Source: Planktotalea frisia
GTDB taxonomy: Bacteria > Pseudomonadota > Alphaproteobacteria > Rhodobacterales > Rhodobacteraceae
DNA length: 44,588 bases
Direction: 5' to 3'
Assembly (NCBI RefSeq): GCF_001890925.1
Contig: NZ_MLCB01000120.1
Span: forward strand, 1 to 44,588
The notes below the pieces were generated by a model. It was not told the origin of the DNA, did not search any database, and worked only from the letters and a program-made list of their open reading frames with translations. The translations under genes and the position numbers were made by a program. Below are positions 15,551 through 24,864 of this stretch, piece after piece (within the stretch, counting starts at the first letter, position 1; every line of letters starts with the position of its first letter).

Positions 15551-16853
15551 CGATGTGCAGATGCAAGACCCCGCAATCCAGCGTTCCAATTCGATCCTGC
15601 GATCCTGTGTGCATTGCGGATTTTGCACTGCAACTTGTCCAACTTATCAAGTGCTTGGCGATGAGCTCGATAGCCCGCGCGGCCGGATTTACCTCATCAA
15701 AGACATGCTTGAGACAGGCCGCGTACCCGACGCAAAAACGGTCGGACACATCGATCGCTGTCTTGGGTGCCTAGCCTGCATGAGCACATGTCCGTCCGGT
15801 GTGAATTACATGCATCTGGTCGATCACGCGCGCAGTTATATCGAGGAAAACTACAAACGTCCCATGAGTGAGCGCGCACTGCGCTGGGTGCTTGCACGTA
15901 TTCTGCCCTACCCCACGCGCTTTCGGATCGCTCTACTGGGCGCAAAAATGGCGCGTCCCTTCTCGCGGATCATACCTGAAAAGCGCTTGCGCGCGATGAT
16001 TTCTATGGCGCCGAAACAAGTACCGCCCGTCAGCCGTAACGACGATCCGCAAAGCTTTGCGCCTTTGGCACCGCGCAAGAAACGTGTGGCTTTGATGACA
16101 GGTTGTGCGCAACGCGCGCTCGATACGGATATCAACGACGCTACTATTCGTTTGCTTACTCGTTTTGGCTGCGAAGTTGTCATCGCCGAAGGTCAAGGAT
16201 GCTGCGGCGCGCTGACCCATCACATGGGTAAAACCTCCGAGAGCCACACAGCGGCAGCAGCAAACATCAAAGCATGGAAGCGCGAGATGGACGCCGACGG
16301 CCTTGATGCGATTGTGATCAACACCTCTGGCTGCGGCACCACAGTAAAAGACTACGGTCACATGTTCGCGGGCGATCCTTTGGAAACAGACGCAAAACGT
16401 GTTGCTGCAATCGCCAAGGACGTCAGCGAAGTTCTGAAGGACTTGGACCTGCCTGCGGGCGGCGCACCGGAAATGACTGTGGCTTATCATGCGGCGTGTT
16501 CGCTCCAGCATGGGCAACAGATCAAGACAGCCCCAAAAGACTTGCTCAAGCATACAGGATTTAGCGTGGTCGAGCCGAAAGATAGCCATCTTTGTTGTGG
16601 ATCCGCAGGGACTTACAACCTTATGCAGCCTGAAATTTCGCAGCAGCTCAAAGAGCGTAAAGTCACCACTTTGATGGCGAAAAACCCTGATGTGATCGCC
16701 GCTGGCAACATTGGCTGCATGATGCAAATCGGCTCTGCTGTGGGCGTTCCTGTGGTACATACCGTGGAATTACTCGACTGGGCGACGGGTGGTCCGCGCC
16801 CTGCGAAGATGGACAGTACGAAACCTGTCTCAGACGTTCCAATTTTGCGCTGA
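15534..16853 (+). CDS. glcF: Glycolate oxidase iron-sulfur subunit GlcF
   Basis: This is the 439-aa iron-sulfur subunit. Two [4Fe-4S] ferredoxin-type motifs are complete: C25/C28/C31/C35 and C76/C79/C82/C86. Two cysteine-rich CCG-type domains follow (GQGCCGALTHHMG, HAACSLQHGQQ, CCGSAGTYNLMQP). It passes electrons from the flavin subunits GlcD/GlcE to the quinone pool. The ATG at 15534 lies inside the glcE end, with a GGGGG stretch about 6 bases before it. It is the last gene of the operon. Confidence 0.95.
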   Translation: MKTEFSDVQMQDPAIQRSNSILRSCVHCGFCTATCPTYQVLGDELDSPRGRIYLIKDMLETGRVPDAKTVGHIDRCLGCLACMSTCPSGVNYMHLVDHARSYIEENYKRPMSERALRWVLARILPYPTRFRIALLGAKMARPFSRIIPEKRLRAMISMAPKQVPPVSRNDDPQSFAPLAPRKKRVALMTGCAQRALDTDINDATIRLLTRFGCEVVIAEGQGCCGALTHHMGKTSESHTAAAANIKAWKREMDADGLDAIVINTSGCGTTVKDYGHMFAGDPLETDAKRVAAIAKDVSEVLKDLDLPAGGAPEMTVAYHAACSLQHGQQIKTAPKDLLKHTGFSVVEPKDSHLCCGSAGTYNLMQPEISQQLKERKVTTLMAKNPDVIAAGNIGCMMQIGSAVGVPVVHTVELLDWATGGPRPAKMDSTKPVSDVPILR

Positions 16854-16911
16854 TTGCCTTAATTATGCCGCAGGTCACGCCTATCTGGTGTGAAACGTAA
16901 TTGGAGACCGC

Positions 16912-17730
16912 ATGACGCGGATCGTATTTCTGATCTCTATAGCAATTGCTTATGCGACTTTCGCAAATGCGCAATCCAGCGGGTTAAAACGTCTCAACAC
17001 GGGCGATGAATCGCGCGGTTGGGAAGGCGTTGGGCGGCTTGATGTGGCCGGCAAAGGGTTTTGCACAGGCGCTTTGATCGCCCCTGATCTTGTGCTGACC
17101 GCTGCGCATTGCCTTTTTGATCGCGACACGGGCGAGCGTGTTGATCACGAGATTATGGAATTTCTAGCGGGTTGGCGCGATGGCCGCGCCTCTGCGTATC
17201 GCAATGTGCGCCGCGCTGTGGTGCATCCTGACTACCTCTATGATGGAACTGCCACGACAGATCGCGTGCGCAATGACCTCGCATTGATCGAACTTGATCG
17301 CCCCATTCGCAACACGCAAGTCATCCCGTTTGAAACCGCTGAACGCCCAGCAAAGGGTGACAAAATCGGTGTTGTCTCTTATGCGTTGGATCGCTCTGAG
17401 GCCCCATCTTTGCAAGAAATATGCCACGTCATGGCCCGCCAAAAGGGCGTTCTGGTCATGTCATGTGACGTAAATTTCGGCTCTTCTGGTGCGCCTATTT
17501 TCACGATGGATGGGGATTCAGCCAAGATCGTTTCTGTCGTCTCTGCCAAGGCCGAAGTGAAGGGAATTCCCGTTTCGCTCGGCACCGCACTTGAAAGCCC
17601 GCTTGCGCGTTTACGCGCAGAATTGGCGGCGGGGCGTGGACGTTTCAGCGTCACAGGCTCTCAAGAAAGCCGCAATGCAGATGCAATCGAAGGTCGCGCA
17701 ATTTCCGGTGCCAAGTTTGTGAAGCCCTGA
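16912..17730 (+). CDS. Exported trypsin-like serine protease
   Basis: This 272-aa protein has a signal peptide (about 20 residues ending FANA) and a chymotrypsin-fold S1-type protease domain. The catalytic triad is complete: His in VLTAAHCLF, Asp in RNDLALIELD, Ser in NFGSSGAPIF. It probably acts in the periplasm or is secreted. No PDZ domain is present, so it is not a DegP-type protein. GGAGACC stands directly before the ATG. It lies 58 bases after glcF, with no clear terminator between, but has no functional link to it that I can see. Confidence 0.88.
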   Translation: MTRIVFLISIAIAYATFANAQSSGLKRLNTGDESRGWEGVGRLDVAGKGFCTGALIAPDLVLTAAHCLFDRDTGERVDHEIMEFLAGWRDGRASAYRNVRRAVVHPDYLYDGTATTDRVRNDLALIELDRPIRNTQVIPFETAERPAKGDKIGVVSYALDRSEAPSLQEICHVMARQKGVLVMSCDVNFGSSGAPIFTMDGDSAKIVSVVSAKAEVKGIPVSLGTALESPLARLRAELAAGRGRFSVTGSQESRNADAIEGRAISGAKFVKP

Positions 17731-17750
17731 AAAAATCCGCTCATCCCCCT

Positions 17751-17778
17751 CTTGAAACCGAAAAACCCCTCCCCAAAT
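17751..17778 (+). promoter_or_regulatory. RpoH (sigma-32) type promoter of hsp20
   Basis: CTTGAAA (17751-17757), a 13-base spacer and CCCCAAAT (17771-17778) closely match the heat-shock consensus CTTGAAA-N11-15-CCCCATNT. The expected start of transcription is near 17785, leaving a leader of about 90 bases before the hsp20 ATG. Confidence 0.8.
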
Positions 17779-17785
17779 CAATAAC

Positions 17786-17875
17786 ACCGCAGCGCCAATG
17801 ATGGGCTGCGCGAACTGGTCTGTCCCGAATGGGAAGGCCGCTAACATATTGTTATTGCTCAAGTGAGGATGACCC
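17786..17875 (+). promoter_or_regulatory. ROSE-type RNA thermometer in the hsp20 leader
   Basis: The leader folds into three hairpins: CGCAGC/GCTGCG (17788-17810), GGTCTGTCCC/GGGAAGGCC (17817-17839, one bulged G) and a 3' hairpin at 17851-17873. In the last one GTTATTGCTC pairs with GAGGATGAC around an AAGT loop. The Shine-Dalgarno GAGGA (17865-17869) is fully paired, with a single bulged G (17857) in the UUGCU motif. This is the hallmark of ROSE thermometers, which open at high temperature. The start codon follows at 17876. Confidence 0.85.
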
Positions 17876-18343
17876 ATGCGTACTTTTGATTTCGCACCGA
17901 TGCACCGTGCATCTATTGGTTTTGACCAAATCGCAGACATGATGGACCGTGTTATGTCCAACGACGTCAGCGCCAACACATACCCCCCTTATAATATCGA
18001 AAAGACCTCTGAAGAGGGCTATCGCATCTCGATCGCCGTCGCTGGTTTTACCGATGCTGACCTTTCCGTCGAAGTGAAAGACGGCGCGCTCTTTGTCTCT
18101 GCCCGCAAAGGGGAAGACACAACTGAACGCACCTATCTCCATCGCGGCATTGCGACCCGCGCGTTCGAGCGTCGCTTCCATCTCGCCGATCATGTGCGTG
18201 TCACAGGGGCGAGCCATGAAGACGGCATGCTCCATATCGAGCTGGCCCGCGAAGTGCCCGAAGCGCTGAAACCGCGGCAGATCGAAATTGCGCGCGCAAG
18301 TGCGGTGCAGAAAGACGTGGTTGAGGCGAAAGCCGTCAACTAA
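17876..18343 (+). CDS. Small heat shock protein, Hsp20/IbpA type
   Basis: This 155-aa alpha-crystallin-type chaperone binds unfolding proteins in the cytoplasm during heat stress. The N-terminal arm (RTFDFAPMHRASIGFDQIADM) resembles IbpA. The alpha-crystallin domain spans about residues 38-130 (YPPYNIEKTSEEGYRISIAVAGF, IATRAFERRFHLADHVRV, DGMLHIELAREVPE). The C-terminal tail has PRQIEIA near the position of the usual IxI/V anchor. Expression is likely controlled twice: by an RpoH promoter and by a ROSE thermometer that hides the ribosome binding site. It is followed by a palindrome and a strong terminator and is monocistronic. Confidence 0.95.
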   Translation: MRTFDFAPMHRASIGFDQIADMMDRVMSNDVSANTYPPYNIEKTSEEGYRISIAVAGFTDADLSVEVKDGALFVSARKGEDTTERTYLHRGIATRAFERRFHLADHVRVTGASHEDGMLHIELAREVPEALKPRQIEIARASAVQKDVVEAKAVN

Positions 18344-18347
18344 GGCG

Positions 18348-18365
18348 ATCCTAGTTAACTAGGAT
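18348..18365. repeat. Perfect 18-base palindrome after hsp20
   Basis: ATCCTAGTTAACTAGGAT is self-complementary, centred on GTTAAC. It lies 5 bases after the hsp20 stop and just before the main terminator. It may protect the mRNA 3' end or be a protein-binding site. Confidence 0.6.
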
Positions 18366-18371
18366 GGATTA

Positions 18372-18403
18372 AGGCCCGAGGTTCTCCCACTCGGGCCTTT
18401 TTT
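18372..18403 (+). terminator. Rho-independent terminator of hsp20
   Basis: AGGCCCGAG (18372-18380) pairs perfectly with CTCGGGCCT (18390-18398) across a 9-base loop and is followed by a T-run up to 18403. Confidence 0.92.
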
Positions 18404-18408
18404 CGTGT

Positions 18409-20280
18409 CTACTCACTTAAAGAAGCAGCAAGGCGCATCAAACGGATCGCCTCAGCGCGATACCCGAATGTGTCTTCCCCACGAGAGGCAGTTGCCATCG
18501 AAACAGCGTCACTGTAGCTCCAAACACCAAGACGCTCACTGCCGCGCAGCAACTCGCCAAAACCTGAAATAGCCGCTGCGAATTCAAGTTCACGATCAGG
18601 CGCTAGGGTCGTCGGGATCGCTTTCTCAATAAGTTGGCTTTCCGCTTGGCCCGGCGCTTTGTAACGCAGCTTAAAGAAGCCAAGCTCATCGTTTGGGCCG
18701 TCGCTCGTCTCTGCATTGTGGCGCAGCGCATCAACCTGCGTTTCATTGCCAACAGGCGTGACCTCATAAAGCGCCGTCACTTGATGACCCGCCCCGATAT
18801 CACCCGCATCCACCTTGTCGTTGTTGAAATCTTCGCGGGCCAGCGCACGCGTTTCATAGCCGATCAAACGATATTCCGCGACGGTCGCGGGATTGAACTC
18901 GACCTGCACTTTCACATCCGAAGCAATCGGGAACAAAACGCCCGTGAGTTGATCCACCAGCACCTTTTGCGCCTCTGGCAAGCTATCAATATAACTCGCC
19001 TGACCATTTCCGTTCTGTGCCAACGCTTGCATCGTCGCATCGTCCAGATTGCCGCGCCCAAACCCGAGCACTGACAGGAAAGTTCCGCTGTCTCGCTTCT
19101 CCGCGATGTAGTCTTTCAAAGTATCAGGATTGCTGAGCCCCACATTGAAATCCCCATCCGTCGCCAACAAAACGCGGCTGACGTCGCCCTCTTCCTGCAT
19201 TTGGTCTGCCAGCGCATACGCCTGCCGCAAACCCGCTTGTCCGTTTGTACCGCCGCCCGCTGCAAGACGATCCAAAGCACCAAGGATCACATCACGCTCG
19301 CTTGCCGCAGTAGGCTCTAAAACCTGCCCCGCACTGCCTGCATAAGCGACAATGGCCACCTGATCCTGTGCACGTAACTGACCAAGCATAAGACGCAAGG
19401 ACTGCTTCAAGAGCGGCAGTTTGTTAGGCTGGTTCATCGAACCCGACGTATCGATCAAGAACACGAGGTTCAGCGGCGGGCGTGCCTCGATCTCTGGCAT
19501 TTCGCCTTGTAACGCGATGCGTAAAAGCTGGGTGTTTTCGTTCCACGGTGTTTGCATCATTGCGAGTGACGTCGCAAAGGCACCGCTCTCTGGCGCGGCG
19601 TAATCATAGGGGAAATAGTTCACCATTTCCTCGATCCGCACGGCCGCTTTCTGCGGGAATTGTCCGTTCATCAAGGACGCGCGCACAATCGCATAACTCG
19701 CTGTGTCCACATCAACTGAAAAGGTCGAAACAGGCGTTTCACTCGTGACTTTCAAGCTGTTTTCAGGCGCGCTTGCGAAGGCTTCTGTATTCGCCTCTGG
19801 CATTATCATCGGCGCATCCGCGACCAAGCCAGCCGTAGGCGCAACACGCGTACGGTTTGCTTGTTTGCTCATCATGCGTGGTGCGGGGGCTGGTACAGCG
19901 TCTTGCGCAATAGCGCCGACGGCGAAATCTTCCGCCTGTTCCATAATCGGCGCTTCAATCATAACCGCTGGCTCTTGAGTGAACACATCAGGCGGGCCAT
20001 ACTGCAAGACAGGCAAAACCATGACCAAGCCAAATGCGGCCAAAGCTGTCGTTGCCGTCAAGCCGGCTTTCGATGAGAGTGCATCAAACATTGTACGTAG
20101 TCCTTTACCAAACCCACCCATCTTCGGGGCGTCAGATATAGGACGTGGCGCAGAGGGCGATCCTTGGAGCGCCGCAAAATTTTCTTGAGCTAAAGCCAAA
20201 TTAGCTGCACGCTTCGCTGCGTCCGGCGCGGGCATTGCGCTATCAAAAGCGCGCTTCAGATCGTCGAATTCGTCGCTCAT
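18409..20280 (-). CDS. YfbK-like VWA-domain membrane protein
   Basis: This 623-aa protein has a short cytoplasmic N-terminal part (about 70 residues, charged and helical), one membrane helix (about 73-91) and a long outer part. The outer part has the N-terminal von Willebrand-associated region (STFSVDVDTASYAIVR, VRIEEMVNYFPYDYA). A VWA domain (about 270-435) follows, with a complete MIDAS: DTSGS at 277-281, the Thr in GGGTNG, and D375 in LATDGD. The C-terminus is a DUF3520-type domain (GAGHQVTALYEVTP). This is the YfbK layout. It overlaps the upstream ECF sigma gene in ATGA. That overlap and the TM layout suggest the N-terminal part could act as an anti-sigma domain (inference). Confidence 0.9.
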   Translation of the reverse strand: MSDEFDDLKRAFDSAMPAPDAAKRAANLALAQENFAALQGSPSAPRPISDAPKMGGFGKGLRTMFDALSSKAGLTATTALAAFGLVMVLPVLQYGPPDVFTQEPAVMIEAPIMEQAEDFAVGAIAQDAVPAPAPRMMSKQANRTRVAPTAGLVADAPMIMPEANTEAFASAPENSLKVTSETPVSTFSVDVDTASYAIVRASLMNGQFPQKAAVRIEEMVNYFPYDYAAPESGAFATSLAMMQTPWNENTQLLRIALQGEMPEIEARPPLNLVFLIDTSGSMNQPNKLPLLKQSLRLMLGQLRAQDQVAIVAYAGSAGQVLEPTAASERDVILGALDRLAAGGGTNGQAGLRQAYALADQMQEEGDVSRVLLATDGDFNVGLSNPDTLKDYIAEKRDSGTFLSVLGFGRGNLDDATMQALAQNGNGQASYIDSLPEAQKVLVDQLTGVLFPIASDVKVQVEFNPATVAEYRLIGYETRALAREDFNNDKVDAGDIGAGHQVTALYEVTPVGNETQVDALRHNAETSDGPNDELGFFKLRYKAPGQAESQLIEKAIPTTLAPDRELEFAAAISGFGELLRGSERLGVWSYSDAVSMATASRGEDTFGYRAEAIRLMRLAASLSE

Positions 20281-20813
20281 TGCTCGCTCTCCTTTATCGC
20301 TTTTAGGTGCTTTTTCACTTCGCTCATGCGCCAGCTTACTGTCCCCTCGGACACGCCTAGAACTGCGCCCGCCTCACGGTGGTTCATTTCATCCATGACC
20401 AAGGCCACCGTGTCGCGCAGATCATCTGGCAAGGTGCCAATCGCTTGCATTAACCAGTCCTGCGCGTCTGCCTGTTCTTTGTTGACTTCGGTTCGGTTGA
20501 CTTCCCAATCGCCCCAACCTTGGCTCGCTTTGGCGCGCGTAACCGCGCGGCGCCGACGATCATGGGCTGCATTAACTGCGACGCGATAAAGCCATGTGGA
20601 AAATTGCGAGCCGCCCTCAAAACGCGCAAGCTTTGTAGGGAGTGCGGCGCAAATATCCTGACACAGATCTTCCGCCTCCGCGCGCGATCCCATGAGGCGG
20701 AAACACAGGCCGAAAAGCCGATCATAAGAGCGCTCGAGCAGTATCGCGAACGCCTTTGCATCCCCGCCTGCTGCGGCCATTGCCAGCTCTGTATCACCTG
20801 TGTTCATGCGCAT
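20277..20813 (-). CDS. ECF-type RNA polymerase sigma factor
   Basis: This sigma-70 family ECF factor has about 178 aa. Region 2 is visible (AFAILLERSYDRLFGLCFRLM, AEDLCQDICAALPTKL, FSTWLYRVAVNAAHDRRRR), as is region 4 (LPDDLRDTVALVMDEMNHREAGAVLGVSEGTVSWRMSEVKKHL). The reading frame is open up to a TTG at 20843, but its AAGGA is only two bases away, too close to work. ATG 20813 or 20807 fits the family N-terminus better, although neither has a strong ribosome binding site. Weak initiation would suit a regulator, or coupling to the MBL gene ending 52 bases before. It is coupled by ATGA to the VWA gene, its probable partner. Confidence 0.88.
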   Translation of the reverse strand: MRMNTGDTELAMAAAGGDAKAFAILLERSYDRLFGLCFRLMGSRAEAEDLCQDICAALPTKLARFEGGSQFSTWLYRVAVNAAHDRRRRAVTRAKASQGWGDWEVNRTEVNKEQADAQDWLMQAIGTLPDDLRDTVALVMDEMNHREAGAVLGVSEGTVSWRMSEVKKHLKAIKESEQ

Positions 20814-20864
20814 TATGGTCTTAGGACGGAGCGCAGAGGTCAATCCTTGGAAATTATTTCGAAA

Positions 20865-21713
20865 TTAGTCTGCGTCCCACTCAAAGGCATCACCCTTGGC
20901 GCGCACACGCCCAATGGAGGGCAACTGGAAATGACTACCAAGCACGCGCTGGTTGCGCTCGGACGCTTCACCAAGAAGGGTCCGACGCGATGCCACGGCT
21001 TGGGCCCCATCCATATCGTATTTGAAGTGCCACTCAGGATGCGCAAGTTGCGCCGTCGTATGCAAAGCATCCCCCGTAATCACCGCCTCTGCCCCGCTGC
21101 TTTTGATCAACACTGACACATACCCCGGCGTGTGACCCGGCGTCGCAATGAGCGAAACGTAGTCCCCAAGCATATGCCCCGTGCTGACCCGCTCTGATTG
21201 ACCAGCCTCGACCACAGGCAGAACGCTTTCTTCATAGGCCGTGCCCGCATGTTTGCTAAAAAACTCGTCATCCGCCTCAGGCAGCATGTATGTCGCATTC
21301 GGAAACGTTGGCACCCAACGACCATCAATCAATTGCGTGTTCCAGCCAATGTGATCCGTGTGCAAATGCGTGCACAAAACGTAATTCACATCGTCTACCG
21401 TCGCTCCAGCCGCGGCAAGGGAACTCATAAAACGCGTGCCTTTGCGTTGATGCCACTCGGGCATGCTCGGCACAGTTTTATCATTTCCCACGCACGCATC
21501 CACAAGGATCAGATGATCCGGTGTTTTCAACAAGAAGCCTTGGACAGGCAAGATCAGCTTGCCTGATTGCGCACAGCACGCGCCCGGCACATGCGCTTGG
21601 ATGATGTCGCGTACATCAGGGCCCGCTTCCGGGAAAAGCTCTTCGGGGGTTTTGAAGGGATCGTTGGATTCCAGAATGCGCCAGACTTCGACATCTCCGA
21701 TACGACACAACAT
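20865..21713 (-). CDS. Metallo-beta-lactamase-fold hydrolase
   Basis: This 282-aa MBL-fold protein has the zinc motif H116-L-H118-T-D120-H121 (THLHTDHIGWN), a later metal-binding His in IATPGHTPGYVS and Asp in ITGDALHT. Family members hydrolyse diverse esters, lactones and thioesters; the substrate cannot be read from the sequence. No signal peptide is present. AAAGGA lies 7 bases before the ATG. It follows the P450 gene by only 11 bases and so is probably co-transcribed with it. Confidence 0.88.
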   Translation of the reverse strand: MLCRIGDVEVWRILESNDPFKTPEELFPEAGPDVRDIIQAHVPGACCAQSGKLILPVQGFLLKTPDHLILVDACVGNDKTVPSMPEWHQRKGTRFMSSLAAAGATVDDVNYVLCTHLHTDHIGWNTQLIDGRWVPTFPNATYMLPEADDEFFSKHAGTAYEESVLPVVEAGQSERVSTGHMLGDYVSLIATPGHTPGYVSVLIKSSGAEAVITGDALHTTAQLAHPEWHFKYDMDGAQAVASRRTLLGEASERNQRVLGSHFQLPSIGRVRAKGDAFEWDAD

Positions 21714-21724
21714 GGGGCGATCCT

Positions 21725-22915
21725 TTATTTTAAACGTGCAGGTAAGCGTGTGAACCCACGAAACCGGATACGGGCAGAGCGCGCGGTGTCTTGCGCAATT
21801 TCATAATCGGGAAAGCGCTTTAAGAACTTACTCACCGCAAAGCGCCCCTCCATCCGAGCAAGCGTGAGACCGACGCATGTATGCGCACCGCCCGCGAACG
21901 CGAGATGCTTGTTGGGGCGTCGATCCAGTTGCAGCGTATCAGGGTCGTTGAATTGCGCAGCATCACGATTGGCAGCTCCGATGCCAAGGTACAGATCCGT
22001 TCCTTCGGGGATATGGGTGCCATGCAGCGTGAGCGCCTCGGTGGTCAGGCGATTACCGAATTGATTAGGGCTTTCCATGCGCAGGAACTCATCAACAGCA
22101 GTCGTGATCAGATCCGGCTCCGCACTCAAACGCGCACGTGCTGAGCGATCCTTGTCGAGCAACATCAGAGCATTGCCAATCAGGTTCGTCGTCGTTTCAT
22201 GTCCTGCGTTCAAAATGAAAATACAGTTCTGATACAACTCCTCAGGGCTTAGACGCCCTTCCTCGGACTGAATCAGTCGCGTCAGAACATCAGTTTCAGG
22301 ATCGCCGGGATTGATCCGTCGCTCATCTACAATCTCTCGCAGGAAGTCGACGAAATCGAGAACGGCTTGGTTGCCAAGCGCTTCTTGCTCAGGTGTGAGC
22401 TCAGGTTCCAAAGCACCGAGAATCGCCAAAGACCAATCGCGCAACGGTGCGCGTCGCGCGCGTGGGATATTGAAAAGATTACCTATAACTTCGATTGGAA
22501 TAGCGCCTGCAAAAGTCTCGATCAAATCGACCTGTGTTTGTCCCTCTAACTCATCCAGCAGACCGTCCACCAAAGTGATCAACCCCGGCTCCATAGACGC
22601 GAGCGCGCGCGGGTTCATCGCGCCTACCATGATCTTGCGCACGCGCGTGTGCAGCGGTGGATCGTTGAACACAAGCGAGGTTGTGTGATGCTCATAGAGC
22701 GGCGCAGCCGTACCGTATTTCGGGGCGAACACCTTCTTCTTGTCAGAAATAAAACGCGCTGTATCGCGGTAAATCATATCCAGGTCAGCGTGGCGCGAAA
22801 TGATGAAAGACCCGTCCGGCTGTGCGCAAACGGGGTCATCTTCGCGCAGACGCGCGTAATGTGGATATGGGTCGTCGTGAAAGCCGCTTGGCAGATTGGT
22901 GAGCGTCAGGCTCAT
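21725..22915 (-). CDS. Cytochrome P450
   Basis: This soluble bacterial-type P450 has 396 aa. It shows the C-helix HTRVRK, the I-helix oxygen-activation motif AGHETT (237-242), the K-helix ExxR (EFLR, 276-279) and the heme-binding loop [10 protein letters not shown] with ligand C347. It needs ferredoxin and a reductase, and neither is nearby. Its ATG overlaps the dxs stop (ATGA), so it is translated with the isoprenoid precursor enzyme. That suggests a terpenoid or carotenoid substrate, but this is context only. Confidence 0.93.
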   Translation of the reverse strand: MSLTLTNLPSGFHDDPYPHYARLREDDPVCAQPDGSFIISRHADLDMIYRDTARFISDKKKVFAPKYGTAAPLYEHHTTSLVFNDPPLHTRVRKIMVGAMNPRALASMEPGLITLVDGLLDELEGQTQVDLIETFAGAIPIEVIGNLFNIPRARRAPLRDWSLAILGALEPELTPEQEALGNQAVLDFVDFLREIVDERRINPGDPETDVLTRLIQSEEGRLSPEELYQNCIFILNAGHETTTNLIGNALMLLDKDRSARARLSAEPDLITTAVDEFLRMESPNQFGNRLTTEALTLHGTHIPEGTDLYLGIGAANRDAAQFNDPDTLQLDRRPNKHLAFAGGAHTCVGLTLARMEGRFAVSKFLKRFPDYEIAQDTARSARIRFRGFTRLPARLK

Positions 22916-24840
22916 GCCTTTTTGCTTGCGATTTGCGCGACGCCCAACGTGTTGAGAACCTTGGCTTCGATGTCTTCTGCGTTCAGTTTTGCCACTGCGT
23001 ACATATCACGCGGGCTGGACTGGTCGATGAAAATATCCGGCAAAACCATGGAGCGGTACTTCAGGCCCGTATCAAACACGCCAGCTTCCGCGAGCAGTTG
23101 CGCAACGTGAGAACCAAAGCCACCAATCGCGCCTTCTTCGATGGTGATGAGGGCTTCGTGGTCATTTGCAAGCTGTAAAATCAAATCGCGGTCCAATGGT
23201 TTCGCGAAACGTGCATCTGCAATTGTAGGTGTGATCCCTTTGGCTGCGAGCGCTTCGCAAGCGTCCTCCACCTCTTTCAGACGTGTGCCAAAGGACAAGA
23301 TCGCCACACCTTTGCCCTCACGGATCATCCGGCCTTTGCCGATTTCCAAAGGAATACCCTTCTCAGGCATTTCCACGCCAACCCCTTCACCACGCGGGAA
23401 ACGGAACGCAATCGGCCCTTCATCATGGGCAACCGCAGTTGCAACCATATGAACGAGTTCCGCTTCATCCGCAGCTGCCATCACTGTGAAACCGGGCAGA
23501 TTGGCGAGGTAGGCAACGTCAAAAGCACCTGCGTGGGTCGCGCCATCTGCACCAACAAGTCCCGCACGATCAATGGCGAAACGCACAGGCAAGCGTTGGA
23601 TTGCTACATCGTGAACGACTTGGTCGTAACCGCGTTGCAGGAAGGTGGAATACATCGTGCAGAACGGCTTCATCCCACCAGCGGCAAGTGCTGCGGAAAA
23701 GGTCACGCCGTGTTGCTCGGCAATCGCCACATCGAAACAACGGCTCGGGTAGCGTTCCGCGAATTGCGTCAACCCTGTGCCATCAGGCATCGCAGCCGTA
23801 ACCGCGCAAATCTTGTCGTCAGCGGCCGCTTCTTTCAGCAGGCTTTCGGCGAAAACCTTGGTGTAGCTGGGTGCATTCGAAACGGATTTTTGCTGTTTAC
23901 CCGTAAGCACGTCAAACTTGGCAGTCGCATGGCCTTTGTCGCGCGCTTGCTCAGCAGGGGCGTAGCCCTTGCCCTTTTTGGTGATCACATGGATCAACAC
24001 AGGGCCCGTCGCACGCACCTGAACAGTGCGCAGAACAGGCAGGAGTTGGTCCATATCATGCCCGTCGATTGGGCCAAGATAAGAGAAACCAAGCTGTTCA
24101 AACAGAGTGCCGCCAACGGCCATCCCTTTGAGCATGTCTTTGGCGCGCTTTGCACCCTCACGGAAGGGTTCGGGCAGCAAACTTACCGCGCCTTTTGCGG
24201 CGGTTTTCAGGTCCTGAAACGGCTCTTCCGCGTAAAGACGACTGAGGTAGGACGACAGCGCACCCACAGGCGGCGCGATACTCATCTCGTTGTCATTCAG
24301 GATCACGAACATGCGTTTCTTGAGGTGACCCGCATTGTTCATCGCCTCAAACGCCATGCCTGCACTGATGGAGCCATCGCCAATCACTGCAATCGCATCG
24401 CCCAAACCGCCAGCACATTCTCCGCCCAGATCACGCGCAACGGCGAAACCCAAAGCAGCAGAAATAGAGGTAGAGGAATGCGCAGCGCCGAAGGGATCAT
24501 AGACGCTCTCTGAGCGTTTGGTGAAACCGCTCAGGCCATCTTTCATGCGCAAAGTACGAATGCGTTCACGACGCTCTGTCAGGATTTTATGGGGGTAGCA
24601 CTGATGACCCACATCCCAAATGATCTTGTCCTTCGGTGTGTTAAACACGGAATGCAAAGCAACTGTCAGCTCTACAACGCCCAAACCAGCACCCAAGTGA
24701 CCACCTGTCTCAGACACCGCCGAGATCGTTTCACTGCGCAGTTCCTGTGCGACGCGCGTCAGCTCAGCATCGGAGAATTGCTTGAGATCACTGGGCCGGT
24801 TCACACGGTCCAATAGCGGGGTTATCGGGCGGTCAGACAT
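22912..24840 (-). CDS. dxs: 1-deoxy-D-xylulose-5-phosphate synthase
   Basis: This 642-aa thiamine-diphosphate enzyme condenses pyruvate and glyceraldehyde 3-phosphate, the first step of the MEP isoprenoid pathway. Key blocks are [19 protein letters not shown], the ThDP/Mg motif [28 protein letters not shown], and the transketolase pyrimidine domain ([36 protein letters not shown]). Length is normal. It lies 24 bases after ispA and overlaps the P450 gene by 4 bases. Confidence 0.97.
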   Translation of the reverse strand: MSDRPITPLLDRVNRPSDLKQFSDAELTRVAQELRSETISAVSETGGHLGAGLGVVELTVALHSVFNTPKDKIIWDVGHQCYPHKILTERRERIRTLRMKDGLSGFTKRSESVYDPFGAAHSSTSISAALGFAVARDLGGECAGGLGDAIAVIGDGSISAGMAFEAMNNAGHLKKRMFVILNDNEMSIAPPVGALSSYLSRLYAEEPFQDLKTAAKGAVSLLPEPFREGAKRAKDMLKGMAVGGTLFEQLGFSYLGPIDGHDMDQLLPVLRTVQVRATGPVLIHVITKKGKGYAPAEQARDKGHATAKFDVLTGKQQKSVSNAPSYTKVFAESLLKEAAADDKICAVTAAMPDGTGLTQFAERYPSRCFDVAIAEQHGVTFSAALAAGGMKPFCTMYSTFLQRGYDQVVHDVAIQRLPVRFAIDRAGLVGADGATHAGAFDVAYLANLPGFTVMAAADEAELVHMVATAVAHDEGPIAFRFPRGEGVGVEMPEKGIPLEIGKGRMIREGKGVAILSFGTRLKEVEDACEALAAKGITPTIADARFAKPLDRDLILQLANDHEALITIEEGAIGGFGSHVAQLLAEAGVFDTGLKYRSMVLPDIFIDQSSPRDMYAVAKLNAEDIEAKVLNTLGVAQIASKKA

Positions 24841-24864
24841 ATCACATGCCCTTTCAGAAAGAAC

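Noticed and set aside
20520-21116. 198-aa plus-strand frame across the ECF sigma/MBL junction
   Set aside because: Spans two well-supported minus-strand genes; no ribosome site or domain.
23425-24513. 362-aa open frame on the plus strand opposite dxs
   Set aside because: It is a shadow of the dxs codon pattern; the protein is rich in His/Arg/Cys, matches no family I know and lacks a ribosome binding site.
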